Assembly (NCBI GenBank): GCA_025642065.1
Contig: JAODUP010000958.1
Span: 1 to 64,000, forward strand
Origin: Paralvinella palmiformis
Lineage: Eukaryota > Annelida > Polychaeta > Terebellida > Alvinellidae
Length of the DNA: 64,000 nucleotides
Direction of reading: 5' to 3'
The position numbers and the translations under genes are program-made. The notes under the pieces were generated by a model. The model worked only from the letters and a program-made list of their open reading frames with translations. It was not told where the DNA came from and made no database searches. Numbering within the stretch: position 1 is the first letter of the stretch; the number at the start of each line of letters is the position of its first letter. Below, in pieces: positions 1-11,587 of the stretch.

Positions 1-34
1 GCCCACACCTTGATTTGAACTCAGGTGCTATAGG
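1..34 (-). repeat. SINE family 1 fragment at window edge
   Basis: The reverse complement holds the B-box-like stretch GAGTTCAAATC followed by the GGTGTGGGC seen directly after the B box in the better copies at 7203 and 59685. Only this part of the tRNA-like head is inside the window. Confidence 0.6.
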
Positions 35-1266
35 ATATGCTGATAGGTGAAAAAGAGATGACAATTTGAAAAGTACTTACATAGCAGATTATTAAAAGGG
101 GTGTTAATTCCATTATAAAGATTAGATCTACATCACACCAGAATTAACACACACGCTGTTACTTGGAAGTTGTAGCGCTTTTTCTCTCTTTCAGCCTTTC
201 CTTTCATCTCCCAGATATGTCTCCCGATCCCCGGAGAAACGTTTTATTAATATCCACTATCTCTCCTTGTGTCTGGTTAAAATGAGAGTTTTTCTTGATA
301 TATGCATGTATAAATAAATTTAGGTGAGTCAAAATATTGAAATAGCTCATTCGATTATCTTTGTTTTCAAGTCAAATGGAATATTACACAAAAACTTACA
401 CTACAACGTAATGATGACGATTATATAGACTTAAAATTGCTATCTGAAAAAATGCACTCACTCAATTGTTTGTTTTTACGTTCGTCGATATATAGATTAT
501 TCTCGCTAACAAAGGAATCTGGTGGGATATTTCATTCACTAGATGACACTCGAGCAGCACTGCAAATATGTAAATTAGAGCTTATAGATAGCCCGATCGA
601 GTGTGGCAATTAATCTTATTACATACACCGTCAACAAGAGACATACATGTAGCTAGTAGCATCAATTAAATTTCGCATAAAATTACCAAAAATATACTCG
701 AAATTTGTTATACACAAACTGTAAATAATAGACCAACAGCTTCAAGTGAAGTTGAAACGGCATCACCAAACAATATGTGAGTGGTGTAATAGTCGTGAAT
801 TTAAAAACAATAATTCTGAGGGAAAGGGGAAATCTATTAAATATCCTTTTTTTTAAATTACAAGGACATCAAATTTTCAATTACATCCGGAATAATCCCA
901 TATAGATCGAAATTGTCTGACCCAGCATTCACAAAATGAAAATTGCAGACTTAAATCTATTAAATGTGTATTTTATATTCGACCACAAACATGTAAATAT
1001 GCCTAATATTTAAAATAAACTCATTATGTTTTTTGTCGTGCAGTAACTAATTATACAATAAAAGTCCCTTAACTGAATAAACAATATTTTTCGTCATAAG
1101 TCATCAAACGTTTAGAACTATCTTCCAAGTACTGATGATGTCCAACCATTTTTGCCAGAGGTCAAAATTACAAACATATACACAACTAAAGGCTTTTAAA
1201 ACATTTAATTCTTTGCTAAATCTGGTAGCTATATATATTTTTCAAGCTACAGCATCATGCCATATT

Positions 1267-1268
<2 letters not shown>
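35..1268. other. Intergenic stretch, no gene seen
   Basis: AT-rich sequence with stops in all frames. I see no coding exon, structured RNA or clear repeat. Confidence 0.5.

Positions 1269-1312
<44 letters not shown>
1269..1312. repeat. (CA)n microsatellite
   Basis: Uninterrupted CA dinucleotide run of about 44 bp, directly upstream of the surviving hAT transposase fragment. Confidence 0.95.
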
Positions 1313-1315
<3 letters not shown>

Positions 1316-1316
1316 G

Positions 1317-1639
1317 GAGGCAACATCAGATGACCAGGCATCAGACCATTCGGATGAAAATGACTACTTCTTTGTTAAAAAATGCGACAATTCAACAGCT
1401 CTAACGCAGCTTAATGTGTATATCTGCTGAATCCATCTACTGAGATGATGACAGTCGGGGCATGGCCACTCATCAAGCGACTGCTCGTCGAAACAAACTC
1501 TTCCCTGTCAGCTAGCGCTGCACGCGAGCGTCTGTTCAGTACAGCTGGACATATCTTTACCCCAATGAGGGCTCGCGTTGGGGACACCAACTTTGAAAAT
1601 CAATTTTTGCTTAAGTTGAACGAAGGCTGTGTTCAGTGA
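1317..1639 (+). pseudogene. hAT transposase C-terminal fragment, frameshifted
   Basis: This is the remains of the C-terminal dimerisation region of a hAT-superfamily DNA transposase. An acidic stretch from 1317 reads EATSDDQASDHSDENDYFF and ends at a stop near 1417. The conserved part continues in another frame, where SASAARERLFSTAG and ARVGDTNFENQFLLKLN match the typical hAT C-terminal block (S..ER.FS.AG followed by R..L...N.E....LK.N). The catalytic region is missing upstream, where a CA microsatellite and unrelated AT-rich DNA lie. The fragment is followed by a hAT-like 3' terminus, so it is a 5'-truncated, dead copy. No host role is implied. The family assignment is by motif only. Confidence 0.8.
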
Positions 1640-1734
1640 ACTCAAGGTGGCAGCATCTATACACGTCTGTGAATTTTCTTATCTCTTGTATATATTTGAT
1701 TATTAGTTTTTATCTTTTACTTCAATTACTTTTA

Positions 1735-1866
1735 GAAAATAGTTTTACTTTTTACCCAAGTAGATTTTTACAAGTTTACTTTTACTTCTACTGAAGTAGT
1801 TTTGAACAGGCTTAATTACTTCTACTTCTACTCGAGTACAAAATAATAGTAGTTCAGTCAACCCTG
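1735..1866 (+). mobile_element. hAT 3' terminus with subterminal repeats
   Basis: About 130 bp downstream of the transposase fragment is rich in TACTTTTACTT and TACTTCTACT repeats in both orientations and contains CTCGAGTA. It ends in AGTCAACCCTG, whose complement CAGGGTTGACT is a hAT-type terminal inverted repeat. The matching 5' end was not found in the window. Confidence 0.65.
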
Positions 1867-3060
1867 TATATAATAGATGCAAACATATCTAAATCAGGCA
1901 AGTTGATAGTTAAATTTGTGTCCGATGGACACATCTCATTCCACAGCGCCATCTCCTGGTCGTGATTAATATTCCTTTGTTGCCGGTGTGTCGTTATACA
2001 ACATTCATATTCCGAGCACGGACGGCAATTTGTGTCGCATATTTATTATAAATAAATATGCAAATGTATAAAAGGAAAAACACAACGACTATATATATTA
2101 TTACATTATTTATAATACACAATATCACAAAATAATACATAATATTTAGGATATACAACAATATACATAATAATACATAATATTTAGGAGACATAATAAT
2201 TTGAAAGTAAACTTAACCCATGTTGTGTAAACAAATATAGTGACGCTCTGTGTAGCTAAAAAACCTTATAATTATGAATTCATCAAACACCCTTATTATA
2301 CTACTATGACATTACTCCAATAAAACTCGGCTCACATTATAGTGATTCCAAATCAATAAACATTTATTAAAACAAATTAAGCTCAGAGTGAGCATTGCAC
2401 AAAGTGAGCACTATGATAATTTACTGTGTGACAAACTAGAAAAAGATGAAAACGATATACATTTCATATCCGTAAGGTGTTTATAATATAATATAATATT
2501 TCATAAATATTATCCAGGTAACGCATTAATAACTGGCGAAGTAGTTTTTCCAGGTGACTAATATAAAAAATATTTTGGGGCGGAATATTAATTTTCTGAA
2601 TTTACAGCTTGATGTTCAGGCCAAAGAAAAGTGAACTGCTGAAAAATAATCATAACGATAATAACATATAATTTCAACATTTTTTTTCCACATTTCATAC
2701 ACCCTGTGGATCACACGTAGGAAAGGTTTCTGAAAACAAATTGCCGCAACCCTATGTCACAATCTTTGCAAATGACTAATAAACGTTAATGTTTAGGTGA
2801 CAAATGCAATGTGTTTTCGTTTATTTCCCATACTTTATGTTATCTTTATGTTCTTTGTACAACATGTATATTGAATGGATCCGAAATACATTCAGCGAGA
2901 TTAATATGGTGTTAATGTGGCACGTGCATTTTGTTAATGCTGTTTTTCGCGTTATTGCTGACGCCATTGTAGTAGTAGTAGTAGTAGTATATTGTATATT
3001 CCTTCTTCTTAACTCAAGAGTCTCAGGAAATTAATGTAACAAATATATTTAATCGGCAAC
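1867..3060. other. Intergenic stretch, no gene seen
   Basis: AT-rich DNA with a short near-tandem motif (ATAATACATAATATTTAGGA) around 2130-2190 and a GTA trinucleotide run at about 2969-2988. No exon or RNA gene could be supported. Confidence 0.4.
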
Positions 3061-4455
3061 TGCCTCCTTCTTCTGCCAAGTGGTGTACCTGCTAAAGAAC
3101 TAGCACAGTGTTTTAGTGATTTCTTCATCTAGAAGGTCGATAACATCAGAAGTGACCTTCAAACAAGGCAAATACAAATGTCTGAAGATTTACCTGAATT
3201 ACCCACTGCCATGTCCGTGGTACTAGATTATTTTACGTCATAAGGCGTCATGGACTGCAGCACCACTTCTACGCAGATGATACACAGTTGTACCTGTCAT
3301 TCAAACCAAAAGATGATGTCATCCAGGCTGAAGCATTGACACGCATTGAGAACTGCCTAATCGAAATCGAGGCATGGATGCACCAGAGCATGCTGAGCTA
3401 AATAATGAAAAAAACAGAGGTCATGCTTTTTACATCAAAACATAATTCACAGTTCATGGACAAAGTGTCTGTACAAGTAGGAAATGCTCGAATAACATCC
3501 ACACTGTGTGTGCGTAATCTAGATGTCATGTTTGATTCCAACATGACAATGACACAGCAAGTTGCTTCCATATGCAGATCTGGCTATGCACACCTGCGCA
3601 GCATTGGGCGTATCAGGCGTTACCTATCTAACGATGCTACTAATCAATTGTGCATGGGTTTGTAATGTCGAGACTGGACTATTGCGCTCATCCGTGAACT
3701 ACCAGACACCATGATCAGTAAGCTGCAACGTGTACAGAACACGGCAGCTCACACTGCGACTAGAACAGCTAGACATAATCATATCACACCTGTGTCAAAG
3801 AAACCGCATTGACTGCCAGTAAAATACCGTGCTCAGTTTAAATTTCTGGTCCACACGCATAAGGCATTGCACGATCGAACTCCTGTGTAGTTGAGAGACA
3901 TGTTACAGATGCATACACCAGGCACGACTCTAAGATCCCAGAATACACAACTATTGGTAGTACCTAAGATGCGGACCACGGCATATGGCAACAGGTGTTT
4001 TAGTTATGCAGCACCCAATCTCTGAAATGGACTGCCTGCCGATATTAGAGAATCTAAGACAACAGAGACTTTCAAAAAACTTTAAAAACACATTATTTTC
4101 TAGTTCATCATAGCCATTGAACAAATCTAGTCATTCTTAATAATATGTACATATAACATGTACGTTATATTCTATTTTTATCTTTTAGTTAATAGCAGTT
4201 CTATATATTGTTATATCAGTATATTATTACGATTTAATTAAGTTGATTAAGTTTATTTTATTTTATTTGTCTTTTTTTAATCATACTATTACGTCAAAAA
4301 AATTAATCACCACTATATTGTAATATTTTATTTTACATTTAATACATTCCATGTCATTTTAACATTTTACGTTTATATATCTTATATTGTAAAACACTTT
4401 TGAACATGATATAGTTTATGAAAAGAGTGCTATATAAATATGGTATATAATAATA
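3061..4455 (+). pseudogene. Non-LTR retrotransposon fragment (CR1/L2-like), 3' half
   Basis: A decayed reverse transcriptase remnant. Around 3262-3300 it reads [14 protein letters not shown], the palm motif with the catalytic YADD. There follow the segments LDVMFDSNMTMTQQVASICR and YAHLRSIGRIRRYL (3513-3634), LQRVQNTAAHTATRTARHNHITPV (3725-3793) and a C-terminal SYAAPNL.NGLPADIRES. This is the standard order in CR1/L2-type elements. At least five in-frame stops and frame changes interrupt it. The 3' end is AGTGCTATATAAATATGG followed by an (ATA)n tail at about 4425-4460, as expected of CR1/L2-type tails. It is dead and 5'-truncated. Confidence 0.85.
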
Positions 4456-4973
4456 ATAATGAGGACACCCTCATTATCATTATGTTCATAGAATTAAGTT
4501 CGCTATAACGCGTTCATTGTGTAGTATAAAACAGTGGCGCCTCTACCGGATACGGTGATTTTATTACGTTGGCTAGGTGATTCATTCTTTCCAGATTAAT
4601 CATTTATTTATTAGGTTTATTTAGTGCATGATCTGTTTTGCGTTTATTTCGCCAGGTAATTGCGCTATCTTTGTTCTACAAGATACGTGGTCCATTGTGT
4701 ACCGACGCTAAACATTATAGAAATATGACGCGGCATGGCCGGGCGATAATAAGTAGATATGTTAATAAGTCTAGGGAATATTTTAGACTATAATAGTTGA
4801 GTCATCATTATGTTTTGTGGAATGACGCATAATTCGAATGGTAGAAAGCCTCTCCCTATATAGCAAACGTCATCGACACTCTACGGTCAGAAACGGTCTG
4901 GGAAGTGATAAGTAACCATCCGTGAATATTAGATATAAGTAAGGCATATTTAATCTGTCGACAGGAAGCGAAA

Positions 4974-6569
4974 ATGTCGCAGCACGGCAGCTTCACATCA
5001 TCATCAACAACATGTCCACCAAGAGCGGGTGCACAAGGATTGCCACCGTCACCCTTTTTTTCCCAACAGCAGACGTACATGCCACAACAGCCGTCGCGGG
5101 GTGTCGTGCCACAGCCGCAGATTCAGCAACAACAGTTTCCCACTCAGCCGCAACAAGCTGTTGTTTATCAGCGTACACAGTCTAAAGTATGGCCTAGATA
5201 TCGTAGCAAAAGTTCCATGGTTATTGGCTGGGTGCAGATCGTTATAGGAGTCCTTTGTATCAGTTTCAATGCTGTTGGACTTCTTATGCAGAAGTATCGC
5301 GAATACAGAGAAATCAACGCAACATTCATGATTGGAGCAGGATTTTGGGGATCTCTATTTGTGAGTTATTATTTTCTATAATAATAATATTGTATATTTA
5401 ATAAAACACCCTTTCTAGCAGGAACTATTCAAAGTTGCTGTACAAATAATCATTGTATGTCTGCAATAAAAAATATACACAGCGGAATGCTACTTGTATG
5501 TTTGGTGTGTTATATTATTAAAATTGCAAGCAACTGTCACTGTGGTTGTGGGAATAAAGTATAGTTGTATGTTTATCTGTTGGATACTTCAGTCATCTCA
5601 CCTTTTCTCAGAGATTAGTCCATCAGGCACCTGTCCTAGATAAGACCACCACAAAGATAGATGTGAAGCATTCACTGATTCAGTCCCTCGCTCAAAGTCA
5701 AACTGAGCTGTTTCTCTTTTTAGTTCTTCCTGTCAGGTGGTTTTGCAATAGGGGCAGCCAAACAGAAGACGACGAGTATGATTGTGGCCAATATGGTGTT
5801 CTCAATCATATCGACTTTATTTGCTTTGGCCGTCCTTTCAACTGGCGCTTCAGCTGTTGGGCTGGAAAAGAGCGGCATCATTCACTGGGATAAGGATTCA
5901 TTCTTCAGCTTCCATGAAGTACCTCGCCAGAACACCAGACAACATAGGGTGAGTAGAGAATACAATATTGGTTATTGTCTAGGTAATTCGAATGCTTATT
6001 TATTATTGGAGGAAGTTCTTAAACTACCGGAGAGAGGCTGTCAGTGTCACACTCGACTGAATGAATATCTTTCTGTTATGGCACCCAAACAGGCTAGCCT
6101 GGCAATGGGAATTCTTCTGGTTGGATTAGCCTTACTTGAGTTTATTTGTTGCCTCTGGTCATCAATCATTTGTTGTTCTGCCGTATGTTGTGGACAATCA
6201 GTAAGTTGTTTTCAGCATCCAAATTTTCCTACAATTCAAACAAAAAGTTTAAAAAAAATTCATAGCTAATTATTTGTAATACCTCACTATTTTGCCATTA
6301 ATGCTAGAAGTATATGAATGTTAATAAAACTCTAATCTGAATTTATTTTGGATTATCACAGAGTGATGGTGCAATGACTATGGCACAGACACAGGTTATC
6401 TTTGTTAACAACCCCCAACAAACACCGGTTGATGGCCAAACTGTTCAGGGTTTGCCCAACAACCAGACAGTAGTGGTGGCTAACCCTGGCCTATATCCCC
6501 AACCAACTCCTGGATCTCTCTATCCAAGTGCACGTAAGTAATGCAGAATTTTAGGGTCAGTTAGAAAGG

Positions 6570-6605
<36 letters not shown>

Positions 6606-6696
6606 TTTTACATTTCTGTAATTGTTTATTGCAGCCAATGCACCACCAGCTTACAGCTCAGGTGCTGGCCCTCTCCCAGAGAAGCAGCCAGTGTGA
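4974..6696 (+). CDS. CD20/MS4A-like four-transmembrane protein (5-exon model)
   Basis: Exons are 4974-5360, 5724-5948, 6093-6200, 6362-6533 and 6635-6696, all with GT-AG borders and continuous phase, giving 317 aa. The N-terminus (about 75 aa) is Pro/Gln-rich and cytosolic. TM1 is VIGWVQIVIGVLCISFNAVG, and TM2 spans the exon 1/2 join (GAGFWGSLF, then FFLSGGFAIGA). TM3 is MIVANMVFSIISTLFALAVL. A charged extracellular loop follows, and TM4 is ASLAMGILLVGLALLEFICC with a Cys-rich tail. The order, the short TM1-TM2 loop and the FWG...SGG signature fit the CD20/MS4A tetraspan family, which acts in membrane channel or receptor complexes. The C-tail ends in PPAYSSG, a PPxY WW-domain ligand. The first ATG at 4974 is in a good context. 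Uncertain: the intron at 5949-6092 is 144 bp, in frame and stop-free, so a longer isoform (365 aa) or an acceptor at 6044 is possible. Confidence 0.8.
5376..5452 (-). repeat. LINE-a 3' tail fragment in the MS4A-like intron 1
   Basis: The stretch resembling AATAAAACACCCTTTCTAGC...GCTGTACAAATAAT closely matches the reverse-strand 3' end of the retrotransposon at 50505-50600. It is a severely 5'-truncated insertion in intron 1. Confidence 0.75.
6572..6604. repeat. (CA)n microsatellite in the last intron of the MS4A-like gene
   Basis: A CA run of about 32 bp, 30 bp upstream of the final acceptor. Confidence 0.95.
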
Positions 6697-7187
6697 TAGG
6701 AGAAAGTGGGAATAAGTGTTGGCTTTGAGCCTGGTTAATATATAACACTTCATCAGTACTGTTACCCAATAATTTTGCAGCTAGAAACTAAACCTTTTTC
6801 TTCACTGAATTGGATGTGATGTTACATTGGTGTTGTTTGTGACTTATTTGGAGTTGAACTTACAGTCTAAGCAGTAGTTTTCATTCTCACTATTAGAAGA
6901 TGTGGTCGGTGCTTTTTGTCTACTCTATTTTCAGTGTATCTTATTTTTAAGAATCTTGACAATAAGAGCCAGTGATGCTATTCTTCTGTGCAGATTCCCT
7001 CACTCTACTTGTCGAACTTACCAGACTGGTATACTATATTGATATATATCTTATTGACTTCTATAAGGATTCATTTCTATTTGTGACATTTAAATATTTG
7101 ATTGTGATTTATCTACTTGTTAAAGCTGTGAAATAAGTGCAGCTATCACTCGGATAAATAAATGTGTATTTTGTATAGAAGGTTTCC
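6697..7187 (+). other. Probable 3' UTR of the MS4A-like gene
   Basis: Non-coding sequence after the stop codon. An AATAAA signal lies at about 7156 (GGATAAATAAATGTG), just before the SINE insertion, so the transcript probably ends near 7180. The end is inferred from the signal only. Confidence 0.4.
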
Positions 7188-7202
7188 TCTAAACTGCTTT
7201 GG

Positions 7203-7380
7203 GGGGCGCCCCTGTGGTCTAGTGTAGCGTGTTGGATCACAGATCACTACCACCCTTGTTCAAATCTCAGTGTGGGCATATCTGAAGAGTGTTTCATCTT
7301 TGACTTCATTACCTTTGGAGGTTGCTCTGCCCATTTCGCCTACCATGTGCATAAAGTGCCCCATAAAACATCAATCATCA
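7203..7380 (+). mobile_element. SINE family 1, full-length copy with 15 bp target-site duplication
   Basis: A tRNA-derived SINE. The head has an A-box-like TGGTCTAGTGTAGCGTG and a B box TGTTCAAATCTC about 35 bp downstream. The body runs from TTTCATCTTTGACTTC to GTGCATAAAGTGCCCC and ends in ATCATCATC. It is flanked by perfect 15 bp direct repeats TCTAAACTGCTTTGG (7188-7202 and 7381-7395), the mark of LINE-mediated target-primed insertion. Confidence 0.9.
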
Positions 7381-7395
7381 TCTAAACTGCTTTGG

Positions 7396-8804
7396 TATTC
7401 CTTAGTTGTTGTGTTCAGTTAAGTTTTTAATTTTAGTTTAGCCTGACTGTGCGCTTGAGGATCATATATCCTGCAGATTAATATGAATTGGCTCGCACTA
7501 AGCATTTTAATCATATTTAAATGACTTTAAGTATTTCTTGTATGTACTTGGAGGCTTATCAAGATACATTATGATGTTGTTGTCATTTGGTGTGATGTGA
7601 TATGAGCAAGCCCTTATAAAAATATGTTATTGGACTGTGGGCTGATGAACTATTAAGCCAATTCTGTGAAAAATCTGTACTGTCTAATCAGTGTGTGTAT
7701 TTGACTACTTATAGCATTATAACGAATCTCACTGTTAATCACTATGTACAGAATAGGCCTTTCCTAGCCCAGAACAGGTTCCATGTAAGACTAATAGCAC
7801 CGTATAGGAGTTCCATTATGTTACTGTTTTGTGATATTTGAGTGTTATGCTTTCTAATTTAGTATAAACATAAAACAATTTGAGAAAATTCCAGTATGCT
7901 TTTTTTATTTACAAATGTATTTTTAACAATATGACCAGCATACTTTATAAAAGCTAAATCAATGTAGCCATTCTATTATAATGCATCTCCAAATCACTTA
8001 CAAATTGCCTGTTTTTATGACAATCCAGTGATGCACATGCAAGCTTATTTTTGACCCTAATCAATTTATATTAATATTGTTGTCTTTTTTAAGTCGCATT
8101 GGTTATGAAAAAGACAATTAAGGAAAGAAGCACAAGTTTACCTGACTGAATGAGCTAAAAATCCAGACAAACATTCATGGGATATTAATTAAAACATTTT
8201 AGGTTTAATAATTGTTCTAAACATAGATTATGTATGTTGCACTGATCCTTTTCTTCCTTTTTGCTCACATTGGTTACTAAACTAAAGGATATGAGAAATT
8301 TATAAATTATGGAAACGAAAAGAAAATCTATTGCGGATAAACCCCCGTTAACTCCGCTGCTAGCAATTTTAATTTGGAACCTATGGGTCGGGGAAAGTCA
8401 TCTGTTGACAGAGAATTTTGATTCTTTTGATATATATATAATAATTATATATATATATATATATATATTTGATGGATCTCAGAACAAATTATGTCGGATA
8501 AGAAGTAGATGCAAAATTGTTATACCTTATGGGTATAAAGTGTAACAACCTGACCTTAAGGATTTATGTTTGAGTAATACGATGGCCTAGTTTTAAATAT
8601 TGGAACATGGTTAATATCTATATAAAGAATTAACATCTAATATATATTAACTGTATTTAAGTATTTTCCATTAGGGTTGTTTAGACATTAATACCTCGTC
8701 TCAATTTGCATGTACATGTTGTAAGTAATGCAGCAGAAGTTGTACATTTTGTTGTAAAACAGTGCTGTTAATTTTAATTATTGTCATGTATTAAATTAAA
8801 TTTA

Positions 8805-8840
<36 letters not shown>

Positions 8841-9328
8841 GCTAGTCTCCTGCAGTACGAATTTTACATTACTGTTTACATTTTATATGAATTTGTTATT
8901 TTGTATGTTATTACTGTTGTGTTCATTATTTTATTGCGTTACTAACAAGACAAAGTACTGGATGCTTTCAAGAATTCGTTTATTTATTGAATTAATTTAA
9001 GAGTTTTTATTTTATATATTCTTTAAACATGAGAGTTATAAGAATGTGATTAGATATTTTGATTTTGCATTCCTAAAGTATTGCATTATCTGTATAATTT
9101 CAACTTTAGAATAGCCACTGTGTAAATTTATGTCGGTGATATCAGTTGAGCTCAATAAAAAAAAATCAGATAATAGTATAGTTTTTTTATTTATTAGAAA
9201 CCTTCACTGTCTTTTTTTCTGCCCAACTGATAATTTCCTTCACGTTAGGGAGTACAGTGATTTCCATTTCTGCTAAGTGAATCTGTTGTCTTCTTGAACA
9301 GCAACTTTTTAGAATATGGCTATGTTCA
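7396..9328. other. Intergenic stretch with TA microsatellites
   Basis: AT-rich. (TA)n runs occur at about 8446-8468 and 8807-8835. A polyadenylation-like AATAAAAAAAAA lies at about 9155. No coding exon was recognised. Confidence 0.4.
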
Positions 9329-9557
9329 CAGGGCTGGAAAAATCGGACGCCCGGGGCAAGTATGTTTTCATGCAGGGCTAGTGCTGATCGCCGAATACAT
9401 GTTTATATGTTGGCAGGTGAAATATAGCGGATTAAGAATAAATGATAATTTTGGATCAAGTGAAAATGTGTTGGGCAAGTGAAAACATTTGTTGGGCAAG
9501 CGCCTTTCCAATCTACTTGCCCCGCGCAACTGAATTGAAAAAATATTTTTCTGGCCC
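9329..9557. mobile_element. Candidate hAT-like MITE with CAGGGCTGGAAAAAT termini
   Basis: A non-coding unit of about 229 bp. It starts CAGGGCTGGAAAAATC and ends ATTTTTCTGGCCCC, whose complement (GGGGCCAGAAAAAT) is an imperfect terminal inverted repeat. Subterminal GGGCAAGT motifs recur inside, with CTTGCCCC near the other end. The CAGGG start is hAT-like. No clean 8 bp duplication was found, so the boundaries are tentative. Confidence 0.5.
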
Positions 9558-9943
9558 CGAATAAGTTCATGCATTGCTTAATGACATAATACTTTAAGCA
9601 TCACTGTCAAGTGGGGTGTGCTTATTTGTTAATACAGTTCCTATTCTAACCTTGTTTAGGACTTTCATTTGTTCATTTAAATGTATTAAATAATGACGAG
9701 GTAGCTTTTACCCATGTCGCCACAAACATTGTTCAGAAAAAAGTGATAATAGTTTAGGATGGTTCTGAAGAAATAATTCAATGCCAAAGATAATTGAGCC
9801 TGTCATAAAGAGAGCATGCAGACTGTTGGTATCCACATTATCCCGGCTCGTGCTACACAAATCAAAACTCGGTCACTCGTTCCCTGTGAATTGAGTGTTT
9901 GTTTTCTTCAAATTGAATAAGATATGGGTAATGTCATAAGTTT

Positions 9944-10447
9944 TTGTTGTTTGGTGTATCACGGGGTTCAGTTCTTGGTCCTCTGGTTTTCACAATGTAT
10001 ATCCGTCCTTTAGGGATCATTGAGCAGCGATATGGGGTTAAATATCACTTGTATGCTGATGACACACAGCTGTATATATCACTGGATTCCGACAATGAGT
10101 TAAATTTCTCCTCTTCCTTGAAGAATTTAGCTGCCTACTACCATCTTAAGAACATCCACTGTTTAAAAGCATTCTTGACACAAGCAGCACTTGTAACTGT
10201 AGTTCATGCCTTTGTTACATCTCGTATAGACTATTCTAACTCCCTGTTATATGGCATATCTGATTATAACATTAATCGCCTTCAGCGAATTCAGAATAGT
10301 GCAGCTCGCATTGTAACAAATACTAGAAAATATGATCATATCACCCCAATTCTTCAAAAACTACATTGGCTACCTGTTAGACAGCGTATCCATTTTAAGA
10401 TTCTGTTAATAACTTATAAATCTATTAATGATATGTCGCCAGAATAA
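9944..10447 (+). pseudogene. LINE-a reverse transcriptase fragment with internal deletion
   Basis: Part of a non-LTR retrotransposon RT, nearly the same as the copy at 50771-51846. It begins with the palm signature [17 protein letters not shown] (family PQGSVLGP, here with SR in place of PQ), then [12 protein letters not shown]. It joins directly to [12 protein letters not shown], then [37 protein letters not shown] and [16 protein letters not shown]. Against the other copy, 231 bp (77 codons) between the YADD block and AAYYHL are missing without loss of frame, with an AG dinucleotide shared at the join. The start codon is arbitrary; upstream RT is absent. It stops at 10447. Confidence 0.85.
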
Positions 10448-10511
10448 CAGCGAATTCAGAATAGTGCAGCTCGCATTGTAACAACTACTAGAAAATATGA
10501 TCATATCACCC
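10283..10511 (+). repeat. 64 bp duplicated segment of LINE-a
   Basis: Bases 10283-10346 recur almost unchanged at 10448-10511, right after the point where RT homology stops. It marks a rearrangement inside the dead element. Confidence 0.85.
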
Positions 10512-10513
10512 AA

Positions 10514-10626
10514 GAAAACTTCAATTCCAAATTTATCAATTCCAATTCCACTGTTTTTAAATAAGCAATTCCGGAATTGGAATTTCCCCTCAATTGTAAT
10601 TGCGGAATTGAATTGACCCCATGTCA
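10514..10626. repeat. Dispersed repeat ending GACCCCATG, copy 1
   Basis: Starts GAAAACTTCAATTCC and ends AATTGAATTGACCCCATGTC. A second copy lies at 39016-39104. It is full of AATTCC and GGAATT motifs in both orientations, like a transposon subterminal region. The family is not identified. Confidence 0.6.
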
Positions 10627-10793
10627 GGCGTTCACAGAGACGCAGCTGGATCTCTCTTGGTAAAGGATAAATGGCTACATAAATGCAGCTGAAAACTGCT
10701 AAATTCGTAATTTTAAGAATTGTAATTTTAATCTCACCAATAATTCTGCTCTTTTGCTGGATACATTCGTTTGACAAATAAATAAGATCACAG

Positions 10794-10893
10794 AAAAGTA
10801 ACATTTTGCTGTTCGTTGACGACTCTCTCTCTCTCAAGCACCCAAAAGTAACGTTTTGCTGTTCGTTGACGACTCTCTCTCAAGCACCCAAGT
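10794..10893. repeat. Tandem duplication, two 50 bp units
   Basis: AAAAGTAACATTTTGCTGTT...CAAGCACCC is repeated at once, with one base change and a shorter CT run in the second unit. Confidence 0.85.
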
Positions 10894-11397
10894 ACTACCC
10901 TGATAAACGTTAAACCGGTGTTCATGCGTGCCAGTGCCACTTTTGTGTGCACATGAATCGACCAAGGAATTATTCAGACAAGGAAACTGAAATTTCGTTC
11001 AAAACAACGTCGATCAGTACATCATTGATCAGTTAGTGAAGGACACAACAACAACAATTGGTTCCAAGATACGACGTACCATCTCCGTACTGGGCGCCAT
11101 ATGCTAGGTCAATAAAGCATGGGAATTAATGGGACCGCTTATTGTGCAGTAGTAATTCGCAAAGGCTGGTTTTGCGCATTCAGTCAGTGACGAATCCACG
11201 AGTTATTCATGTGTCCATGCTGCGGGTATCCGAGGACTTGTTTAGTTGTGAATATGACAACCTTCCGGATATAGACAGTCGGGTCGACTAAACTTGTCAG
11301 GGTCGTGCAAACTGGGATCGCCCATCCAGAGAGTTACCGGCTGAGTGTGCTCTACCATACCCGGCGAGTAACAAAGACAATAGTGACAGTAAGTAAA

Positions 11398-11440
11398 CAG
11401 AGTCACAAGCACCTCCATGATGGAGGTGCTTGTGACTCTG
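11398..11440. repeat. Perfect hairpin, 20 bp arms, 3 bp loop
   Basis: Arms 11398-11417 and 11421-11440 are exact reverse complements around TGA. The arms are GC-balanced, unlike the AT-rich surroundings. Confidence 0.95.
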
Positions 11441-11443
11441 ACG

Positions 11444-11587
11444 ATGAGTGATAAAAGTCTGTCCGGCCTCTGCATGCTAAGTGCCCACCGCGACAAAGTG
11501 AACAGCCAGAAGACCGAGCTAATGAACAGGGTCATTGACAATTTCGGAAGAGATCCCCGACGGCTTCAATTCCTGTTCCAAGAGTAG
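11444..11587 (+). pseudogene. Transposase-derived C-terminal remnant (hAT-like)
   Basis: A 47-residue open end that reads LSGLCMLSAHRDKVNSQK, then MNRVIDNFGRDPRRLQFLFQ before the stop at 11585-11587. The 'LSGL.MLS.HR' block followed by a short C-terminal helix resembles the extreme C-terminus of hAT-type and zinc-finger-MYM-type transposase-derived proteins. No upstream catalytic sequence was found, and the region just before it is a perfect inverted repeat (11398-11440). I treat it as a decayed mobile-element remnant; a short host exon is not excluded. Confidence 0.35.

Noticed and set aside
1135..1404. Open frame of 89 codons through the CA microsatellite
   Set aside because: The poly-Thr/His stretch comes from the CA repeat. 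The real transposase residue pattern is in another frame.
4856..5178. Open frames on the minus strand over the MS4A-like exon 1
   Set aside because: Shadows of the Gln/Pro-rich exon; splice and family evidence support only the plus strand.
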